Source: DASQWC01 sp035640475 (GTDB lineage: Bacteria > Actinomycetota > JAICYB01). Taken from it: a stretch of 9,166 bases of DNA. The notes beneath the pieces were generated by a model that did not search any database, was not told the DNA's origin, and saw only the letters and a list, made by a program, of their open reading frames with translations. The DNA lies in NCBI GenBank assembly GCA_035640475.1, contig DASQWC010000042.1:1-9166 (forward strand), written 5' to 3'. Positions within the stretch are counted from its first letter, which is position 1. Every line of letters starts with the position of its first letter. The position numbers were made by a program, and so were the translations under genes. Shown one piece after another: positions 5,793 through 9,166 of the stretch.

Positions 5793-6155
5793 GTGAAGCC
5801 GGTGGACAAGCTGCGGAAGATCTGCCTTGCGTATCCAGGCGCGACCGAGAAGCTCAGTCACGGCGAGCCGACGTGGTTCGCGAAGAAGGTGTTCGTGATG
5901 ATGTCCGACCATCATCACGACGACCGCGTCGGCTTCTGGGCCCCCGCGCCGCCGGGTGACCAGGAAGCACTCGTGAAGTCGGATCCCGAGCGGTTCTTTG
6001 TGCCGCCCTATGTCGGCGGCAAGGGGTGGATCGGCGTCCGGCTGGACGTCCCGAACGTCGACTGGGACCAGATCGCCGAGATCATCGAGGACGCGTACCG
6101 CACCGTTGCGCCGAGAAAGCTCATCGCCGAGCTGGACGCTCGCCGTAGCTCCTAG
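5793..6155 (+). CDS. MmcQ/YjbR family protein (DUF419)
   Basis: This 120-residue protein is typical of the YjbR family, which has a CyaY-like, double-wing fold and is often annotated as DNA-binding. Visible hallmarks are a helical start (VDKLRKICLAYPGATEKLSH), EPTWFAKKVFVMM (21-33), SDPERFFVPPYVGGKGWIGV (about 65-84), then VDWDQIAEIIEDAYRTVAPR at the C-terminal end. Its precise role is unknown. The start is one of two adjacent GTG codons (5790 or 5793); I chose the second, which gives MKPVDKL. An upstream ATG at 5745 would overlap the AtuA start and add a segment without family character. The gene ends nine bases before the cyclase-ATPase gene, so the two probably share a transcript. Confidence 0.85.
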   Translation: MKPVDKLRKICLAYPGATEKLSHGEPTWFAKKVFVMMSDHHHDDRVGFWAPAPPGDQEALVKSDPERFFVPPYVGGKGWIGVRLDVPNVDWDQIAEIIEDAYRTVAPRKLIAELDARRSS

Positions 6156-6164
6156 TCTTTAGGC

Positions 6165-8867
6165 GTGCTTCCCACCGGACTCGTGACCTTCTTGATGACC
6201 GACGTCGAGGGATCGACGAGGCTGTGGGAAGCGCACCCCGAGGAGATGGTCGGCGTCATCGAACGCCATACCGACATCATGGAGGCGGCCGTCGGGGACC
6301 GCGGCGTGCTCATCCGCAGCAAGGGCGAAGGCGACTCGACGTTCTCCGTGTTCGTAGACGCGACCGACGCTCTGCACGCGATCGTCGAGGCGCAACGCGC
6401 CATCCATGCAGAGGAGTGGCCCGAAGGAATCGAGCTGCGCGTGCGCGCGGCGCTCTACTCCGGTGAAGCCGCGATCCGTGAGGGCGACTACTTCGGTGCT
6501 GCACCCAATCGGTGCTCGCGGCTGCGCGGGGTCGCGCACGGCGGACAGACCGTCTGCTCGGAGACCACGGCCGATCTGATCGCCGGACGCTGCCCGCCCG
6601 ATGTCGCCCTGCACGATCTCGGCCTCCACCGCCTGCGTGATATCGCGCGGGCCGAGCGCATCTTCCAGGTCGGTCATCCCGAGCTCCCCGGCGACTTCCC
6701 GCCGCTGAACTCGCTCGGCGTCAGGCACAACCTGCCGGCGCGCCGTTCGACCTTCGTCGGACGCGAGCAAGATCTGATCGCCGTCATGAAGTACCTCGAG
6801 CGCGACCGTCTCGTGACGGTGACCGGCATCGGCGGCTGCGGGAAGACGCGGCTGGCGCTCGAAGTGGCATCTGAGCTCCTCGACGGCTTTCCCGACGGCG
6901 TCTTCTTTGCCGATCTCTCACCCGTTACCGATCCGCACGTCGTCGGCGGAACGGTCGCAGCCGCGGTTGGGTTCGAGCGCATGGCCCTGGGAACCGGTTC
7001 GGGACGGCCGTCCGGCGAGCTCGTCGACTTCCTCTCGACTCGCGAGGCTCTTCTCGTGATCGACAACTGCGAGCACGTCATCGACGCGTGCGCCCAGCTG
7101 ATCGACGAGATCCTCGAGCGTTGTCCTGGCGTCTTGATGCTCGCCACCAGTCGTGAAGCCCTCGAGCTCGATGGGGAGCGCACCTATCCGCTTGCGCCGC
7201 TGACTACGCCGGACGACGACATGCCCGAAGCTTCTGATGCCGTCCGGCTCTTCGAGGAGCGCGCGGCGCTTGCGCGTCCCGACTTCGTCGTCTCGCGGGA
7301 CAACGTCGGCGACATCGCCGAGATCTGCAGACGAGTGGACGGGCTCCCGCTTGCGATCGAGCTCGCGGCGGCGCACGTCTCCCACCTGGCGCCGCGTCAG
7401 ATCCTCGAGCGGCTCGACGACCGCTTCCGCTTGCTGGCGGGCGGTCGCCGCCGGACGCAGCGCCAGCAAACGCTGCACGCGACACTCGAGTGGGGACACG
7501 ACCTGTTGACCGACGACGAACGCGCTGCGTTCCGGGCGCTGGCCGCGTTCCCGGGAACCTTCTCCTTCGACGCCGCGGACGCCGTCTGTGGCGGCCTGCC
7601 GACGCTCGAGCTGCTCAGGTCTCTCGTGGCGAAGTCGCTCGTCGTCACCGAAGAGGAGGCCGAACGGCAGCGCTATCGCCTCCTCGAGACGGTTCGCGTC
7701 TACGCCGACGGCAAGCTCCATGAGGCCGGCGAGCACGAGCTCGTCCGCCAACGGCATCGCGACTTCTTCCTCCGGTGGGCCGAGGCGATCCCGACGGAGC
7801 TGACGTTCCTCGATCCCGACGGAGACATCCGCCGAGAGCGGCACAACATGCGCGCGGCCTTGCTGTGGTCCGAGCAAGAGGATCGTCCCGACCTCATCGG
7901 ACGCCTCGCCGGCACCATGTCGAGTCTGTGGGCCGCCGATATTCGCGACGGCCGCCGCTGGCTAACACGCGCTGCCGAGGCCGCCGACGAGCTCGACTAC
8001 GAGGCTCGTGTTCGGTTGCTCACAGTAGCGGCGTACGTGGCCGTTCTCGCCATACAAGCGCAGGACGGCAAGCTCGCCGAGCAAGCCGTCGAGGCGTCCG
8101 ACGGCCGTCCGGGCATGTGGTCGTCGCTCGCGCACTCGCTTCTGTGCCTCAACAGAGGAATTCGATTCTTTATCTCGAAGACCCCGTCGTACGCCGAAGA
8201 GGTACGACACCTCGGGCAGCGGGCCGTCGAGCTTGCGACCGAGCCGATCAGCCGTGGCCTTGCGTGGTTCTTCTACGGGCAGTCGCTCGTCCTGCTGGAC
8301 GACTACGACGATGCGATCGCCGGATTGGAGAAAGGTTCGCGTGAGGATGTGCCGGGCGGCGATATGTCGACCATCTCACTGGCAATGGTCGCCGGACTCC
8401 AGCACATCATGGGCCGGCACGACGAAGCGCTCGCCACTTCCGAGCAGGTCATCGAGCGCACGCGCAGACACACGACGAGTGGCCTCTGGGCCTGGGGCGT
8501 GTACAGCTCGCTGCCGTACCCGCTCGAGCTCGCTCAGCGCGGCCGCCACCAGGAGGCGATGGCCTTCATGCGAGACCTCCTCGAGCAAGGACCGACCCTC
8601 AGGACGCCGGGCATCATGAACTCGGTCATCGTCGTCCTCGCCGCGATGGCTGCTCTTCGCGGAGACGACGCGAACGCACGCGTCCTCTTGGAATACGTGG
8701 GTGCGGCACTGTTCAACGGTGGCTTACGGACGCCGATCGACCTCGCACTGCTCACTCACTACCAGGGCATTGTCAATCCCAAGACGGACGCACAAGCCGG
8801 GGAGCTTCGGGAGCGCGGCTCTTCGATGTCGATGGACGACGCAGTCGCCCTCGGACTCAGCAGCTAG
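6165..8867 (+). CDS. Class III nucleotidyl cyclase fused to NB-ARC/STAND-type ATPase and helical repeats
   Basis: This 900-residue cytoplasmic signalling protein has three parts. Residues 5-170 are a class III adenylate/guanylate cyclase domain. FLMTDVEGSTRLW supplies metal-binding D13. SKGEGDSTFSVF supplies K53 and D57. GDYFGAAPNRCSRL supplies substrate-side D108 and the transition-state pair N115/R119. All expected catalytic residues are therefore present, and cyclic nucleotide synthesis is likely. Residues about 190-460 are a STAND-type ATPase: STFVGRE (195-201), Walker A GIGGCGKT (221-228), Walker B ALLVIDNCEH (295-304) and the GLPLAIEL motif (393-400). Residues about 500-900 look like TPR-like helical repeats. 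Mycobacterial relatives with cyclase and ATPase parts (Rv0386, Rv1358, Rv2488c) end in a LuxR helix-turn-helix. I see none here; the protein ends in DDAVALGLSS. There is no membrane segment. The GTG start lies nine bases after the YjbR-like stop, with no good ribosome binding site, so reinitiation is plausible. GTG at 6183 is an alternative start. Confidence 0.9.
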   Translation: MLPTGLVTFLMTDVEGSTRLWEAHPEEMVGVIERHTDIMEAAVGDRGVLIRSKGEGDSTFSVFVDATDALHAIVEAQRAIHAEEWPEGIELRVRAALYSGEAAIREGDYFGAAPNRCSRLRGVAHGGQTVCSETTADLIAGRCPPDVALHDLGLHRLRDIARAERIFQVGHPELPGDFPPLNSLGVRHNLPARRSTFVGREQDLIAVMKYLERDRLVTVTGIGGCGKTRLALEVASELLDGFPDGVFFADLSPVTDPHVVGGTVAAAVGFERMALGTGSGRPSGELVDFLSTREALLVIDNCEHVIDACAQLIDEILERCPGVLMLATSREALELDGERTYPLAPLTTPDDDMPEASDAVRLFEERAALARPDFVVSRDNVGDIAEICRRVDGLPLAIELAAAHVSHLAPRQILERLDDRFRLLAGGRRRTQRQQTLHATLEWGHDLLTDDERAAFRALAAFPGTFSFDAADAVCGGLPTLELLRSLVAKSLVVTEEEAERQRYRLLETVRVYADGKLHEAGEHELVRQRHRDFFLRWAEAIPTELTFLDPDGDIRRERHNMRAALLWSEQEDRPDLIGRLAGTMSSLWAADIRDGRRWLTRAAEAADELDYEARVRLLTVAAYVAVLAIQAQDGKLAEQAVEASDGRPGMWSSLAHSLLCLNRGIRFFISKTPSYAEEVRHLGQRAVELATEPISRGLAWFFYGQSLVLLDDYDDAIAGLEKGSREDVPGGDMSTISLAMVAGLQHIMGRHDEALATSEQVIERTRRHTTSGLWAWGVYSSLPYPLELAQRGRHQEAMAFMRDLLEQGPTLRTPGIMNSVIVVLAAMAALRGDDANARVLLEYVGAALFNGGLRTPIDLALLTHYQGIVNPKTDAQAGELRERGSSMSMDDAVALGLSS

Positions 8868-9166
8868 AGCTCGTAGACGACGCCGTCCTTGGTCGTCCGG
8901 ATGCTCACCTTCTCGCCGATGATGCTGCGGCCGGCGATCTCCTTCGGAATGCTCGTATCTGCCGCGACCGCAACCACACGCCGTCCGTCGTCCAGCGTCG
9001 CGTAGATCGGCGCCCGGACCGGGCCGTCGGTCTTGTCGTGCTCGACCGTGAAGCCGTCGACCGTCGCCTTGCCGTCCGGCTCGGTGACGACTTCGATCGC
9101 CGTCGCATCGATGCTCGCCTGTGCGTCGGACATGTCCGGGTGCCGCCAGCCGTTCGGCGGCGGCGA
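8864..9166 (-). CDS. C-terminal end of a thiolase-like (TLP1/acetyl-CoA acetyltransferase-like) protein (5' end outside window)
   Basis: The minus-strand frame is open from the right edge to a TAG at 8864-8866, giving 100 residues. Methionine codons occur (9133), but the in-frame sequence before it, PPPNGWRHPD, also looks coding and resembles the linker seen in thiolase-like proteins. I therefore treat this as the end of a longer gene rather than a small one. The visible part (TVDGFTVEHDK, PVRAPIYATLDDGRRVVAVA, IAGRSIIGEKVSIR) resembles the additional beta-rich C-terminal domain of type 1 thiolase-like proteins. Those have a thiolase fold acting on, or derived from enzymes acting on, acyl-CoA, which fits the acyl-CoA-type genes elsewhere in the window. 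The catalytic thiolase part is not in view, so activity cannot be judged. Its stop overlaps the stop of the convergent cyclase gene. A stand-alone 89-residue protein from 9133 is the alternative. Confidence 0.65.
   Translation of the reverse strand, partial: SPPPNGWRHPDMSDAQASIDATAIEVVTEPDGKATVDGFTVEHDKTDGPVRAPIYATLDDGRRVVAVAADTSIPKEIAGRSIIGEKVSIRTTKDGVVYEL

Noticed and set aside
6165..8867. Anti-phage STAND (Avs-like) defence protein
   Set aside because: The cyclase plus NB-ARC-like layout and motifs match known actinobacterial signalling proteins. No nuclease or other effector, and no defence neighbours, are seen.
1..9166. tRNA, rRNA or CRISPR array
   Set aside because: No cloverleaf-like segment, rRNA-like conserved stretch or regularly spaced short repeats were noticed on reading both strands.

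Overview
This 9.2 kb window is GC-rich DNA, most likely from a member of the Actinomycetota, possibly an uncultured lineage. The signs are frequent GTG starts, tightly packed genes, a DUF222/13E12-type HNH endonuclease, a mycothiol-enzyme-like TIGR03084 protein, and a class III cyclase fused to a STAND-type ATPase. I cannot place it below phylum.

Left part (1 to about 1184). This stretch looks less GC-rich and is gene-poor and partly decayed. A minus-strand gene of unknown function runs off the left edge (1-499). It has a clean AAGGAG ribosome binding site and a C-terminal half that may be a winged helix. Just upstream lies a second, broken copy of its middle part (624-862). That copy is roughly 90% identical and carries a one-base deletion that shifts the frame. 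The stretch from about 870 to 1184 holds no convincing gene, only a 29-codon ORF and an imperfect inverted repeat. It looks like remnant or accessory DNA.

Central part (1185 to 5770, minus strand). Five genes are read right to left: an AtuA/DUF1446 family protein, a DUF1272 zinc-ribbon-like protein, a DUF222/HNH endonuclease, a TIGR03084 putative metal-binding protein, and a crotonase-family enzyme related to LiuC/AtuE-type glutaconyl-CoA hydratases. AtuA and DUF1272 are joined by a TGATG stop/start overlap, and TIGR03084 and the crotonase by a GTGA overlap. AtuA plus a LiuC/AtuE-like crotonase suggests breakdown of a branched or terpenoid acyl-CoA. No carboxylase or dehydrogenase is in view. 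The HNH gene sits between the two coupled pairs like a cargo insertion.

Right part (5793 to 9166). On the plus strand, a YjbR/MmcQ-like gene starts about 22 bp from the AtuA start and is divergent from it. Nine bases after its stop begins a 900-residue protein with a class III nucleotidyl cyclase domain, an NB-ARC-like ATPase and a helical-repeat tail, without the LuxR helix-turn-helix seen in related mycobacterial proteins. A minus-strand partial gene then enters from the right edge. It encodes what looks like the C-terminal domain of a thiolase-like (TLP1/acetyl-CoA acetyltransferase-like) protein. Its stop codon and that of the cyclase gene share one CTAG palindrome.

Several resident genes have -10-like hexamers (TACAAT, TAGAAT, TGTAAT) a few bases before the start and no Shine-Dalgarno sequence. 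This suggests leaderless transcripts, unlike the left-edge gene. I see no tRNA, rRNA, CRISPR array or complete insertion sequence, and no clearly new multi-gene system. The most unusual items are the duplicated unknown gene and the cyclase-STAND fusion.
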